From assembly GCA_033557465.1 (NCBI GenBank), contig CM066045.1, positions 130,159,596-130,223,595 of the forward strand: a stretch of 64,000 nucleotides of DNA. Direction: 5' to 3'. Each line of letters opens with the position of its first letter. The stretch's first letter is position 1. The stretch is from Ichthyophis bannanicus. Its lineage: Eukaryota > Chordata > Amphibia > Gymnophiona > Ichthyophiidae. Of the stretch, positions 38,963-50,696 are shown in pieces. The position numbers and the translations under genes were made by a program. Under the pieces are notes generated by a model that did no database searches, was not told where the DNA came from, and saw only the letters and a program-made list of their open reading frames with translations.

Positions 38963-40570
38963 AACTGATGTTATTAAACATACGGCTAAAGAAAAAATTA
39001 AATTGGGAGATGGCAATAATTTTTATATAGTGATTTCCTGTCATGATGACTGTATAGCTGATTGCACATTTGACTACATACTACGAGTCCGAGTTCATCT
39101 GCTTTTATTCAGTGGAGAAACTCGATGTCCCTGACGGTTATTCAGACATTCTTTTGTTTATTATTGCTTTATATTAGATAAAGGCAAAGAGTTAAGTTCT
39201 TGTTAACTGGTGAGATGCAGGAGGAAAATGTCATCGAGGAGGACATGTCAAGAGAAAATCTATTCTGATCTCCAATGAAATGGTAGACCCAGTCTTACAT
39301 CCAAAGCTGCCAAGACAAGTTAAAGAAATATACAGTGCTGGAACCATTTATCCCATAATAACATGAGACCCACTGACCACTGCAAAGAAATGTTGACAAA
39401 AGCAGTTTTCTGAATGAGGACATGGTTGATTCCAGCACATTATTTTAGGGGCTGCTAAGTTGCACTGTAACAGGTGCCTTAGAAGACTATGGTACCTCAT
39501 CGGTAGACCAGCAGAAAAGGAGTTTCAGGACTATGCAGATCCCTTTTTCAGAAGTGGTTAGTTCATTTCGGCTTATATTTGTTGCTCCTTTTTGTTCTTG
39601 ATTTCATTTTTCTTGGTTCAGCAGTCCTGCGTTCAGTTGTGTGACTGCTCTAAACCTGATATCCACTTGTAGCTGTAGGTAACAGAGAGGGCTGTAGTAC
39701 CTGAAGGTCCTGAAACTTAGGTAAACCCCCCCCCCTACACTCCATAATATTGGGCAAGTAATCGGTATGACATATTAATGGATGTTGGCTGGGAGAAGAG
39801 GGCAAAAGCAAGGATTATGAAAAACATCTTTGTTGTCCTTTTTTTAAACTATAGCATTGAATGAGAAACTGTTGGGTGAAATATCCAGAAATATTAGGAT
39901 TTGCCTCTCATGCTACCCATGTGAAAGCAGCAGATATGAAAAAAAAATACAAAACTGTAGAATTAACACATTTCACCTTTTTTAAATCTTCCATGGGAGA
40001 ACCATCCACTCCGTGTGTGTCCGAGGCAAGTGATTTTGTGAATGAAGTTGTTTCGTTTTTCATTCACCTCTGGGTGTGGCAGGCAGGCGCCTTCCTCTTT
40101 CCTTCTGTGAACTTCCTTACTTTGCAAAACTTTCTCTTCTTCCCCCTCCCCTAGTAGTAGCAGTGCTTGAGGAAAACAAATCGAATGCATAGCAAAGCCT
40201 GACATGATGACGTTCAACAGAATGAAATTCACTTAAGGAAAGGGTCAAGGGCTTATCACTGGAGGAAGCACCTGAGGTCTCTTGCCATTTCTCTTTGATT
40301 CCTGTGAATTTGTCTTTTGGCATTAGGCTTAAATCTATTACAGATGTGTACTGTGTCAGAAACCATTTCCCAAACTGAAAATCTCCTTCTTGTTTCTCAG
40401 AATTACAGAGAGCGAGAGGGAGACCGAGAATAGATTTATCTCGAAAACATCAAACTTAAGTGGCATCTCGCCACTTCCATTTTCTCATGATTCATCTTTT
40501 GCTGTTTGCTATCACTCATAACCATTTCTCCTGTTTTACATAGCATTAAAGATATTTCAGAAGACAGAAC
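38963..40570. other. gene-free stretch
   Basis: There is no supported gene. A C-run is present near 39727-39736. ORFs are short and without domains. Confidence 0.4.
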
Positions 40571-40572
40571 AT

Positions 40573-40982
40573 TAAGGGGGCTATTTACTAAAGAGTGCTA
40601 CACAGTACAGGATTAGGTGCACGGTAACCATGTGCTGGTCCTGCAGTAACTCTTAGCGCAGGGACATGGCCATGTAGACTAGTTTTCATGCCAACTGTGA
40701 CTTGCACACTGGGATGGTAAATGGGTGGGTTGGGGCAGGGTGAGGGGATGATGATCCCCTTGCAGTCAGTGTGTGGATTAACACTGCACTCTGGCACAAT
40801 TAGTGCCTACACCTCAACAGGTGGAGTTAAGCATACCTGTGGTAACAGCGGCCCATGTTAGGGCATGACATTAACTGCTGGGAACATGCTGTCCACACCC
40901 CCGACAGTTAACATGCCCAAATTATCATGCTATGGGAGCATTAGGTGTGAAAACACTGCACACTTTAGTAAAAGCGTCCCTA
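40573..40982. mobile_element. TIR element (TTTACTAAAG type)
   Basis: The left end, TTAAGGGGGCTATTTACTAA, and right end, TTTAGTAAAAGCGTCCCTAA, form an imperfect inverted repeat of about 20 bp. The interior contains GGTAACCATGTGC and related half-palindromes. The target duplication is ambiguous (TTA or TAA). It is related to 12162-12285. Confidence 0.55.
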
Positions 40983-41730
40983 ATTTTCATCCTTACTCAC
41001 TGCCTCCCTCACCACCCATTCAGACATGGCTAGTTTTGTTTACATAAACTAACTTGCAGATGAAAAAGGTGGTTTTGGAGAAAGGAATAACCAAGATGTA
41101 GCCCAAAAGACTGGCTGTTTCAGTCACGTCTCTGTCAGCAGGGGCCAGCCACTCCGAAGCAGTGCAGGGAGTGGGAGAAGCCAGTTTGAGGTGCTTTATT
41201 CTAAGGCAATGAAATAATAACAGTACAATATAGTATTAAAATTCAATGCATGCTCTTCTAGGCTACAAAGTCAGCATATTTTTTCCTGTGTGCCTTCTAA
41301 ACCAATGTGCTTCCCATTGCACAGCTCTGAGAAACAATAGTTTCCCATGGTTGGCAGATGTGGAACAAGCAATTTGTAATGGAAGAATTGATTTGTTCTG
41401 AAATTTACAACTGGCTTTAGGACGCGAACGCTCTGCTGGTGTTTATCATGTCTTTTAGCACCTCCTAAAGGTTCTGCTGATTTCCTGCTATTGACTCATT
41501 GAGATCAATACAGATGACTCGAGATTGCAGCAGCAGCAACACCCCTCCGCAAATGCACTAGAAGGCATTTTGGATCATCAAGCGTTGACTTTTGACCTCT
41601 ATAGAGTGTGTGGTGCCTGTTGGTTTCATTTTTCAAAACATTAATTTTGCAAAATTTGGAATTCCATACTCATTAAGGAGTCCTGTACTCTGACAATAGC
41701 TCTCTGAAAGGTTCAGCATGAGTGGGTTAG
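40983..41730. other. gene-free stretch
   Basis: I see no gene or recognisable element. Confidence 0.35.
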
Positions 41731-41732
41731 AG

Positions 41733-41839
41733 CAGGGCTTCCCAAACCTGTCCCGGGGACCCCACAGCCAGATGAGTTTTCAGGATATCCACAATGAATG
41801 TGGATGAGATAGATCTACATGTACTCCCTGCATTGTATA
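41733..41839. mobile_element. half of a palindromic hAT MITE
   Basis: CAGGGCTTCCCAAACCTGTC with TTTTCAGGATATCCACAATG is the left arm of the same class of MITE as 11921 and 56354. The right arm is missing because a CR1 copy starts at 41840. Confidence 0.65.
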
Positions 41840-42895
41840 GTTACTGCTTGGGTTAGAAATCGGTTGTGTGGGAGGTGACAAAGGGGTATAGGTAAATAGA
41901 GCTCGCTCTGAGGAGGAGGTTACCGTGGTGTGCCCCAGAGATCTGTCCTTGGTCCGATTCTTTTTAACAACTTTGTTAGTGATATTGCAGAAGGGCTGTC
42001 GGATAAGGTTTGCCTCTTTGCAGATGATACCAAAATCTGCAATAGAGTAGACACCCAGGAAGGTGTAGATAACAAGAGGAAGGATCTAGCTAAGAATGGT
42101 TTAGAATTTGGCAGCTGAGATTTAATGTTAAAAAAAGAAAGGTCATGCATTTGGGCTGCAGCAATCCAAGGGAGCGATATGGTATAGGGGGTGAAGTACC
42201 TCTGTCCACAAAAGAAGAGCGGGACCTCAGTGTGGTTGTGTCTGATCTTAAAGTAGCTAAACAGGTAGAAAAGGCGACAGTGAAAGCTAGAAGGATGCTT
42301 GGGTGCATAGGGAGAGGAATGGCTAGCAGAAGACAGGAGGTGATAATGCCTCTGTATAAGTCTTTGGTGCGACCTCATTTGGAGAATTGTGTGCAATTCT
42401 GGAGACCACATCTTGAAAAGGATATAAACAGGTTGGAGCAGGTACAGAAGGTGGCTACTAAAATGGTTAGAGGTCTTCATTGTAAAGTATATGAGGACAG
42501 ACTTAAGGATCTTAATATGTATACTTTATAGGAAAGACAAGATAGAGGTGATATGATTGAGACGTTCAAATACCTCCGTGGCATAAATGCACAGGAGGAG
42601 AGCCTCTTTCAATTGAAAGCAAGTTCTGCTCCTAGGGGACATAGGATGAGGGTGAAAGAGGATAGACTCGGGAGTAATATCGGAAATATTTCTTTACGGA
42701 AAGAGTGGTAGATGCGTGGAATAGTCTTCCAGTGGAGGTGGTAGAGATGAGGACAGAATCTGAATTCAAAAAAGCATGGGACAAACATAGAGGGATCTCT
42801 AAAGGGAAAAAGGGGACTGTTGTAATGATTGATATGGAAGGACAGACTAGATAGGCCATGTAGTCTTTTTCTGCCGTCATGTTTCTATGTATATA
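41840..42895 (+). mobile_element. CR1 LINE 3' portion (family B)
   Basis: It begins in the reverse transcriptase (GTTACTGCTTGGGTTAGAAA) and retains 'LFADDTKICN' and 'SLVRPHLENCVQFWRPHL', with small indels and stops. The 3' end GGCCATGTAGTCTTTTTCTG and GTTTCTATGTATA is intact. It is a close relative of the 20.5-kb copy. Confidence 0.88.
42115..42531 (+). pseudogene. CR1 ORF2p C-terminal remnant
   Basis: 'EVPLSTKEERDLSVVVSD', 'MLGCIGRGMASRRQEVI' and 'RLEQVQKVATKMVRGLH' continue to a premature TAG at 42529-42531. Upstream stops and frame changes separate it from the catalytic part. It is non-functional. Confidence 0.75.
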
Positions 42896-42898
42896 TAT

Positions 42899-43100
42899 TG
42901 GGCCCGATTCTGTCCCGGACGTAGATCCCCTCTGTATGTCCGGTCTGAACTGGACTTACAGAGGGGATCGCGATTTCTGATCCTGCGGGCACATCTAGCC
43001 CTGCAGGATCAGAATCGCAAGGAGTCCTGCACGTCCAGGCCGGGGCTGCAATTCTGCGGCACGTCCAGGCCGGGGCTGCAATTCTGCAGCTAAACTCTGC
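42899..43100. repeat. foldback sequence with a short tandem duplication
   Basis: TAGATCCCCTCTGTATGTCC pairs with GGACTTACAGAGGGGATC, and CGATTTCTGATCCTGCGGG pairs with CCTGCAGGATCAGAATCG, so two nested hairpins can form. A 34-bp unit, CACGTCCAGGCCGGGGCTGC plus ATTCTGCGG, is duplicated at 43030-43087. Similar blocks occur at 61320-61430. Confidence 0.65.
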
Positions 43101-43850
43101 GGCAGTAGATCTGCACATCTTACCACTGATTCACATGCACGATCAGTCTGCCCGCCCACCCACCCAGACCCCCACCCATACATCCCCTACTACTCTACTG
43201 AGACACACTTTAGTATGGCTCTTTCAAGTGAGTCTTCTACACACACATGCCTGAGTCTGAAAATGGAGGAGAGGAAAACGCACTATTAACTGTGAATGTG
43301 CTCTTTTCAACTTATTTCATTTTCAATTATGAACAATGAATGAACTGAAAATTGAAAGTCTAAAATTGATTTCCAGAAATGGGTCCCTACTTCACAGTAA
43401 TGGCCAAACGGAGGCAGTCACACATTTAGTTCTGCCAACACAGATTCGGTTTTAGCTTCCCTGGCTAATAGCACTCTGACTTTCTCCATCTGTGCAGGCA
43501 ACACATTTCATTTTGTTTAGGTCTCTCTGTTTGCAGGTTTTTTGGTTAATTTTGTTTTTATAAAATTTTCATTTCAGGGCCGTTTAAGTAATTAAGAAGG
43601 TGACACTGATTGCTACTCAAACAAAAAAAAAGTCTGCAAAGTTACTAGAGGTTTCCAGACAAATTTTAAAAAGAAATTGTGTGTTTTTTCACCAGTTTTC
43701 TCAACATTTATAATGGGTTGGTCTTGAACTGGTACCGCTTAGGTTGGCAGGCACTGGTTTTCCAGATCTGGTACCCCTTGGGTTGTAGGATATGGGTCTT
43801 CTAGGAGGAGCTATTATGTCTCCTGTGAGGCTAGCTCTAGCTAATCTATT
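43101..43850. other. gene-free stretch
   Basis: No gene or named repeat is visible. It is AT-rich with short A-runs. Confidence 0.35.
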
Positions 43851-45180
43851 CACAGAAATATACAAAACGATCATAACAGCCTATCTAATCTGCCCATCCA
43901 TAAGAACTATTAAGTTCTACAATCCCTTCCTATCCCTCAGAGCAACTCTGTATTTGTCCCTTGTTTTTTAAGAATTCAGATACAGTTCTCATATCCATCA
44001 AGTTCACTAGGAAGTTGTTTGACCCATCCACCATCCTTTCTTTAAAAAAAAAAAAAATCCTCAAATTATTCTTGAGTCTATCCACTGTCACCTTCATCCT
44101 ATGACACCTCCTTCCAGAGCTTCCTTTCAACTGGAAGAAGGCCACCTCCCATACATTCATACAACAGAGATATTTAAATGTCTCTTTCATATCACTGCCT
44201 CTCACCTTTCCTGCGAAGCATACATATTGAGATCTTTAAGTCTGTCCCAACTGACCATTTTAGTAGCTTCCCTTTCGACCATCTTCATTCTGTTTATATT
44301 CTTATTCTTTTGAAGGTGTAGTCTCCAGAACTCCAAACTACTCCAAATAAAGTCTTACTAGAGACAGACAAAGGCACTATTACCTCCTTTTTTTCTGCTG
44401 GTCATTCCTCTTCCTATGCACCCAAGCATCCTTATGGCTCTTTCTCTCACCTTTTCTACCTATCTGGCTACTTTAAGATCATCCGATATGATCATCCCCA
44501 GGTCCTGCTCTACTTTAGCGTACTGAAGTACTTCACCTCCTATACTGTGCTCCTTCCTTGGGTTATTTCAGCCCAGATGCATGACCTTGCATTTTTTTAG
44601 CATTAAATCTTAGCTGCCAAATTCATGACCATTCTTAAAGCAACACTAGGTACCTTCTCATGTTATCCACACCTTCCAGAGTGCCTACCATGCTGCAGAT
44701 TTTGGTATCATCCTCAAAGAGGCATACCTTCTGACAGACCTTTCACAATATTGCTTTTTTTTTTTTTTTTGCATATAATGCCATTCCTCCTCCCTTTCTC
44801 CCTTTCCTGTCTTTCCTGAATAGTTTATTGCCTGATATAACTACATCCCAGTCATTGTTTTCTGTTTACCTTGTCTCCGTGACTTCCACTATATTTAAGT
44901 CCGTCTCTTCTTTACAGATTTTAAAGCTGGAATTTTATTTTGCATCCATGGGCATTACCCTTTTTTCCCCTTTTCTGTACTATTCTTTAATGTCTTATTT
45001 AATTGGGACCTTTATTCACCCATCCCCGATGACCCTAGTTTAAAGTCCTCTTCAGTAGATTAGCCAGCAGAAGACACTTCTCTTCTTCTATGATAGGTGA
45101 ATACCATGTCTACTCAGCAGCTCTTGGAAAATAATGCCATTGTCCAGGAAGCTAAAATGCCCTTGATGACACCATCCACG
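43850..45180 (-). mobile_element. CR1 LINE, decayed and internally deleted
   Basis: Read on the minus strand, endonuclease-side sequence (44770-45180, parallel to 19400-19820) is followed after a deletion and a T-run by reverse transcriptase remnants (44660-44755, 'FEDDTKIC'-like), the C-terminal region (43960-44560) and a diverged 3' end (about 43850-43960). This is a different, older subfamily from the 20.5-kb copy. There are many stops. Confidence 0.7.
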
Positions 45181-45239
45181 CAGCCAAGAATTCATCTCCA
45201 AGATGTGAATGTCTTGACCTCAACCCTGACCCCTGACAC

Positions 45240-45800
45240 TGTGTTTTGTATTGCTGGTAATATTAGTTCCTGTTTCCTCTCTGGTCTTGTGCTCTATGGA
45301 AAACCCTTCCTGGATTTTTTGCCTTGTGAATCTATTGACTCCTGCTCTAGAGACTTACCCCAAAGATGTTTTTTGTGCCATGTTCATAGCCATATAAACT
45401 CTGTAAAATGTATCCTGGAGCCCTTATTAATTTTTTTCCTTGTTTAATTCTGTGAAATTCCCAGTTACTATTATACTATCAGAAATATTTACCAAGCCTG
45501 CTCCAGATCCTGGTTGTCCAATTAGTGATTCCATTCAGAAATTCTGTGAAACAATGCCTAAGAAACCTAGACATGATTTCAAAGAATGTATGGTAGAAGA
45601 AAAGTCTTTGGAGAGCAGGAGTCTGTAAATTCACAAAGTAAAACATCTAGAAGAGGTTTCCACAGAGTTCCCGACCAGACAAGTACTACAGAAACAGGAA
45701 GTACTACAGGAACAGGAACTAATGATAGGCTGGCTATAGCCATCTCCCAGGAAGTATAATAGCTCTTCCTAGAAGACCAGTGTCCTCCAACCCAAAGGGC
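45240..45800. repeat. imperfect foldback element
   Basis: GTGAATCTATTGACTCCTGC at about 45327 corresponds in inverted orientation to the complement of GCAGGAGTCTGTAAATTCAC at about 45617. The inverted similarity extends outward through TAGTTCCTGTTTCC and its complement. Arms are about 120 bp and diverged, with a spacer near 240 bp. No terminal duplication was identified. Confidence 0.5.
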
Positions 45801-45964
45801 ACTAGTTCTAGGCCAGGCCATGACCATACTGAGGAAAAAACATAATGGGGGAGGCGGTATTTTTGGATTAAAAACAATATAAAATGACATGGGAAATGCT
45901 GATATTTCAAATGCATGCACATCCCTAAGGTCTTGTACTATGGGACAAATTGCTTTCTGAAAAC

Positions 45965-46710
45965 ATATGAAAACATCCTTAATCAATACTTTTAAGATTT
46001 ATAATAATATAGCTCCTTCCTTCTTATCCACGCTCATCAACATCCCTCTTGAAAACAGATCAAGACGAAGAATTAACCTTCACATGCTACAAATACCTGA
46101 TTCTATCCGAAAAACAAGTCAAAAAACAAGCAACACAGCTTTCTCATACTTTGCTCCTATATTATGGAACAACCTACCAGCTGAAATCAGAGAAATTAAG
46201 GATCTTCAATTATTTAGAAAAAATCTAAAAACCCACCTTTTCACCCTACACTATAATAACCTCCACAAGGAAGATAACCCTAACTCAGAGAAAACCACTG
46301 ATCAGCAGTCACTCACTGACCCTACCTAGACAGGACATAAAACCCTTCACTCATATTCACTTTGCCCACCTCATTAAATTTCTCTTTGAAAGCAAAATGT
46401 GAATAAGTGTAATCAATGTAATATATTCCATTGCCGTTGTTTTACTATGGATAGCCAGTTACCTCATTGTATTATTGAGTTGCAATTTAATAGTTGAATG
46501 TTTACTTTTATAAATTTGTTCTATGTAAAAACCTGTTCTATGTAAAATAGTTCTAAACCTGTTCTATGTAAATTAGTTTCTAAACCTGTTCTATGTAAAA
46601 TAATAGCATTCTATTATTAAACTTTGTTTACTTGTAAACCGCCACTGATCGCTGGAAGTGGTGGTATAGAAGAGATGTATAAATAAATAATAAATAAATA
46701 AATAAATGTC
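45965..46710 (+). mobile_element. L2-like LINE 3' end
   Basis: An open 120-residue frame (45967-46329) carries 'NTAFSYFAPILWNNLPAEI' and 'LFRKNLKTHLFTLHYNN', L2 C-terminal blocks. In the 3' UTR, CCTGTTCTATGTAAA is repeated three times, then GTAAACCGCCACTGATCGCT, GGTGGTATAGAAGAG and a TAAATAAA tail follow. It is 5'-truncated. Confidence 0.85.
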
Positions 46711-47446
46711 TCTGTTCTGTGACACAGAAGCTGTGATAGATGTTGCCAAATGCCAGCTGTGTTTGATTCTTTGTGCCCATCCAAGAATTAGGGCGAGATT
46801 TGTTTTATCACATACACAGTTGTGGTTTACTTGTGCCCAGAAAATGCAAGAGTTTGATTTAGAAGTAACATTTAAAACAGTGGTAATGTAGTTGCTAGTT
46901 AAAATCATTACATTTGTTTTCTCCTTGTTAGCTTTTTAATAATCGGAAAGAAATATGCCCAAAGAAGGGGTGCCAAATTCTATCCCTGAAGAACTGCAAG
47001 CTGGTCTGTTTTTTCAGACTAACTATAATGTGCACTACACATTAACCATGAATGAGAGCCAATGCATTCAAATAAATCTCAAGAATATTTAGGGGGTCAT
47101 TTTATTAACGTTCAGTGCATGCTATCTGCTACATTGCCCAATTTATTCCTATGGGCTCTGGGCCACATAGCACACGGTAACCATTAGAAAATGTCTTGCT
47201 TAATGTGGCTTTTCTAAAATCAAAACGTTTCTCCCTCCACCCCAGGACTTTACAGCTCTAATCTAAAGTTCTTGCAGGTTTCCTCCACTATTTTGTTCAT
47301 AACCACATCTGTGCTGATCCTCATCAGGTCCCCATGCAGTCATTACACTGATAGATGGATAACTAAAAATGGGCTCCAGAAAAACTCATTCAACACATTG
47401 CCAAGGGCAGAAGAAAAGGTGCCAGTTTTATTACGTATTATCCAAT
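46711..47446. other. gene-free stretch
   Basis: AGGGGGTCATTTTATTAACG at about 47091 resembles the end of the TIR element at 40573, so a fragment of that family may be present. No gene is visible. Confidence 0.4.
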
Positions 47447-49690
47447 TTTATTTATTTATTTATTTATTTTATTTAACATTTCTTATATACCGCGCTATTT
47501 GTCATCAGAGCGGTTTACATCAAAACAATAGAACACTTGACCAGAGATTGGCCGTCGTTTACATGAAACGGGGAGTTAACATGGAGGAGAACTTGGGGAA
47601 CTATTTACATTCAAGCTTGTAGCAAACTTAGGAAACTATGTACAAATTGGTTGTATTACATATTAGGTATGATTGCAGTGTTTTACGTCAGGTGGTGGCT
47701 GTATGATATAGTGGGGGTGGGGGAGATAATGGGGTATCAGGGTGGGTGTAATGTAAGATAAAAAGGTGATGTTTGAGGGTTCTTCTAAATTGAGTAAGGT
47801 CTCTAATAGCTCTAATGTGTGAGGGGAGTTTGTTCCAGCATACGGGGGCATAGTTCCTGAAGGCCCTATTGGTGGTGATCTGGTTGAGTTTTGTGGATTC
47901 AATTGGTATAAGTAGCATGTTGGTGGCCTGGGATCTCCTGGATCGGTTGTCTGGAGAATGCGCTATGAGGTCGGAAATGGATGGAGGAGCTATCATGTTG
48001 AAGGCCTTGAAGGTTATGAGGAGGGTTTTGTAAAGGATTCTACTGCTTATGGGAAGCCAGTGTAGTTCCTTTAGAATGGGGGAGATGTGGTCGACCCTTG
48101 AGGTTCCGTAGAGCACACGGGCTGCCGCATTCATGGCTAGCTGTAATGGTTTGAGGGAGCTCTTTGGAAGGCCATGCAGAACTATGTTGGCATAGTCGAA
48201 GTGCGGTGTAACTAGTGCCTGGAAGATGGTGCGGAAATCCGCGGATTCCATCATGGGCCTAAGATGCCGTAGGGTTTTTATCTTGAAGTAGATGGTCTTG
48301 ACAGTACGTTTGATATGTTCCTTGAAGTTGAGTTGTTGATCAAGTATTACCCCGAGATAACGTATGTTGGATTTGATTGGAAGTTCCGCGTCTCTTACTT
48401 TGAGTGTTGGTGGAGGCGCGAAGGCTTTGTTCCTTGTGATCATTAGTACTTCCGTTTTCTTGAAGTTTATCCGGAGGTTTTGGGTGAGTAGCCAGTCAGT
48501 TATTGTGTTGAAGCAGTCAACTAGCACTGTATAGTCGGGACAAGTGACGGTAATGGGTGTGAACAGTAGTACATCATCGGCATACATAAGACACGATATG
48601 CCAAACGAACGGGCGATGTCACAGATTGGTTGCATATAGATATTAAAGAGCAACGCGGAGAGGGAGGAACCTTGGGGTACACCCTGGTGCTGTTGGAAAG
48701 GTTCAGAGGTGCTGTTTTGAATGCGGACTTGTTGACATCTGCCTTCTAGGTAGGATTTACACCAGGCCCATGCTTGATCTCGGATTCCCTTCTCATGTAG
48801 CCGGGTGAGAAGCTGTAGGTGGTCTACGGAGTCGAACGCTGCTGATATATCGAGGAAGATTAGTGCGAAGCCCTTCTTTATACTGTCAATTCCATTGATC
48901 AATGAACTGGATAATGTTGTTAGTAGGGTTTCGATACCGTGTGCTTCTCTGAATCCGTGTTGAGAGGGATCTAGTGGGGAGGCTGAGTCAACATGCTGCT
49001 GAATCTGTCTAAGGGTTATTTTCTCTAGGATCTTAGCCATCAAAGGGATACTGGAGATTGGTCTGTAAGATTCCTCTTTCTTTGGGTCAAGTTGATTGTT
49101 TTTTAATAGTGGGCGGATGGATGTGTGCTTGAGCGCATCTGGGAAAACTCCTGTTTCGAATGACAACTTGGCGATGTTGGCTATGATAGGGCTGAACTCC
49201 GTGCGCATTGTCTTGATCCAGTGCGCTGGGCAGGGGTCAGTCGGTGCGGTCGTGGCGTTGATTGATGCAATTACTTCTTCAATGGTCTTTGTTGATGGCG
49301 GTGAGAGTTTGGTTAGGGTGGACTGGGAAAGGGTGGACTGGGAAAGGGTGGTTTTGGGATTCGTAGTATGGTAAAGATGGGGTGGTGATGCTGTTGTGGT
49401 TACTTTTATTGATTTTGATTGGATGTAATTCGCATATGCTTGTGGCTGAATGCCTTCTTGTTGAGGTGGGGAGGGTTGGTTGGTAAGGGATTTCACCAGC
49501 TGGAAAAGGTCTCTTGGCTTATTTAGTGAGCGGCTGAGAATTTCTGCATGGAATTGTTTCCTTTTGGCCCACGTTGATTCGTATTAAAGTATTTTTAGAT
49601 GGTCTGCAATGGCACTAACCTTGTTCATTTCTGTCGATGCAGTCAGAGGGCAGAAGGCATTGGTCAGAAGCTTTAATTTGGTAAAAAACA
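47447..49690 (-). mobile_element. L2-like LINE, reverse transcriptase to 3' tail
   Basis: On the minus strand a long reverse transcriptase frame is followed by a 3' UTR ending AAACCGCTCTGATGACAAAT, AGCGCGGTATATAAGAAATG and TAAATAAAATAAATAAA. It is 5'-truncated inside the linker between endonuclease and reverse transcriptase; upstream of the ORF the frame is shifted. It is the best-preserved L2 copy here. Confidence 0.92.
47688..49496 (-). CDS. L2-like ORF2p fragment, intact reverse transcriptase (602 aa)
   Basis: Motifs in order: 'RPLLKNNQLDPKKEESYRPI' (start of the catalytic domain), 'QHGFREAHGIETLL', 'LIFLDISAAFDSVDH' (first catalytic Asp), 'GVPQGSSLSALLFNIY' and 'CLMYADDVLLF' (catalytic DD), then 'SNIRYLGVILDQQLNF' and the C-terminal 'HISPILKELHWLPISSRI', 'CWNKLPSHI' and 'FRRTLKHHLFILHY'. 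The endonuclease is missing and the Met at 49496 is internal to the original protein. The uninterrupted frame suggests a fairly young insertion, but without the endonuclease it cannot be autonomous. Confidence 0.85.
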   Translation of the reverse strand: MKSLTNQPSPPQQEGIQPQAYANYIQSKSIKVTTTASPPHLYHTTNPKTTLSQSTLSQSTLTKLSPPSTKTIEEVIASINATTAPTDPCPAHWIKTMRTEFSPIIANIAKLSFETGVFPDALKHTSIRPLLKNNQLDPKKEESYRPISSIPLMAKILEKITLRQIQQHVDSASPLDPSQHGFREAHGIETLLTTLSSSLINGIDSIKKGFALIFLDISAAFDSVDHLQLLTRLHEKGIRDQAWAWCKSYLEGRCQQVRIQNSTSEPFQQHQGVPQGSSLSALLFNIYMQPICDIARSFGISCLMYADDVLLFTPITVTCPDYTVLVDCFNTITDWLLTQNLRINFKKTEVLMITRNKAFAPPPTLKVRDAELPIKSNIRYLGVILDQQLNFKEHIKRTVKTIYFKIKTLRHLRPMMESADFRTIFQALVTPHFDYANIVLHGLPKSSLKPLQLAMNAAARVLYGTSRVDHISPILKELHWLPISSRILYKTLLITFKAFNMIAPPSISDLIAHSPDNRSRRSQATNMLLIPIESTKLNQITTNRAFRNYAPVCWNKLPSHIRAIRDLTQFRRTLKHHLFILHYTHPDTPLSPPPPLYHTATT

Positions 49691-49875
49691 CAACGGAATT
49701 TCAGACTGGTTACCTTAGGGCACATGCGCTAATGTTGTAAAATGCGCTACTGGCACATTCATTAGTGCTAGCTTAGCACATGTTTTACTTCTGTATTCAG
49801 CTACTTCAGATGTAATATCAAGTTCAACACACAAAATGAGCATCCTAAATCATACTCAATAAAGTGCAATTGGCA
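49691..49875. other. short unassigned interval
   Basis: GCGCTAATGTTG and TTAGTGCTAGC blocks resemble TIR-element interiors elsewhere in the window. No complete element is visible. Confidence 0.35.
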
Positions 49876-50129
49876 CAGGGATGCACAAATTCAGTCCTCA
49901 AGGGCCGCAACCAGCTCAGGTTTTCAAGATATCCCTAATGAATATGTATGAGATAAGATTTGCATGCAATGGAGGCAGTGCATGCAAATTTATTTCTTTA
50001 TTTATTTAACAGGGTTTTTTTATATACCATCTTTATACCAAGGTGGTTTACAACGAACAACATTCATTAGAGATATCATGAAAACCTGAGTTGTCGCAGC
50101 CCTCATGGACTGAACTTGTGCACCCCCTG
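49876..50129. mobile_element. palindromic hAT MITE interrupted by an L2-type tail
   Basis: The ends CAGGGATGCACAAATTCAGT and ACTGAACTTGTGCACCCCCTG are inverted repeats, and inner arms carry CCTAATGAATATGTATGAG. The centre holds TTTATTTATTTAACAGGG and ATACCAAGGTGGTTTACAA, a minus-oriented L2 tail. Flanking octamers do not match well. Confidence 0.7.
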
Positions 50130-50159
50130 GCTTAGAAGCTAATTTGCACATTAACATGT

Positions 50160-50696
50160 AATGCACATATTAAGGGGGATTTTAGAAGGGGCATAGAAGT
50201 GCAGTCTGGGATGTCCAAGCCAGAATGTCTGAGGAAAAAAAGCAGATACGTCCAAGTACAGAAGATTTCGTAAACATGGATGTGTCCGGTATGGATGTCT
50301 GCGGGGGCATTTACATAGATATACCCAGAACCATATTTGAGAACCTGGATGTCTAGGATAACCTGCTGCTATTGTTGACATTATGCCGAGTACTGGGGAT
50401 GGTGAAGTGCTTTCTTCTCTACATTCTCTGGATGTTTTTCAGCCAAAATCAGCACTGTCCATGCCTGGAGCAGGTCTAAACTTAGACGTGATGCTAGACA
50501 TTAATGACGTTTCTGAGATTAGGCAGGAAAGTGTCTAGATCCCTGGAAATGCCTTGACCACATCTCCACCATGCCCCTGCTCATACTTGGATGTTCTTAC
50601 CATGCGGATGGTCCCCAAAACCAGCTTCTAAAATGGCTCTGGTGCTTTGGATGTCTCTATGCTCATTCTTGAATGTCCAAAGTATGGATAGGGCTT
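50160..50696. repeat. unnamed dispersed repeat
   Basis: GAAGTGCAGTCTGGGATGTC and AAGCCAGAATGTCT at about 50190-50233 match AAGTGCAATCTGGGACTTG and AAAGCCAGAACGTCT at about 61484-61519. The interval is rich in GGATGTCT/GGATGTCC-like repeats. No coding is seen. Confidence 0.45.
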
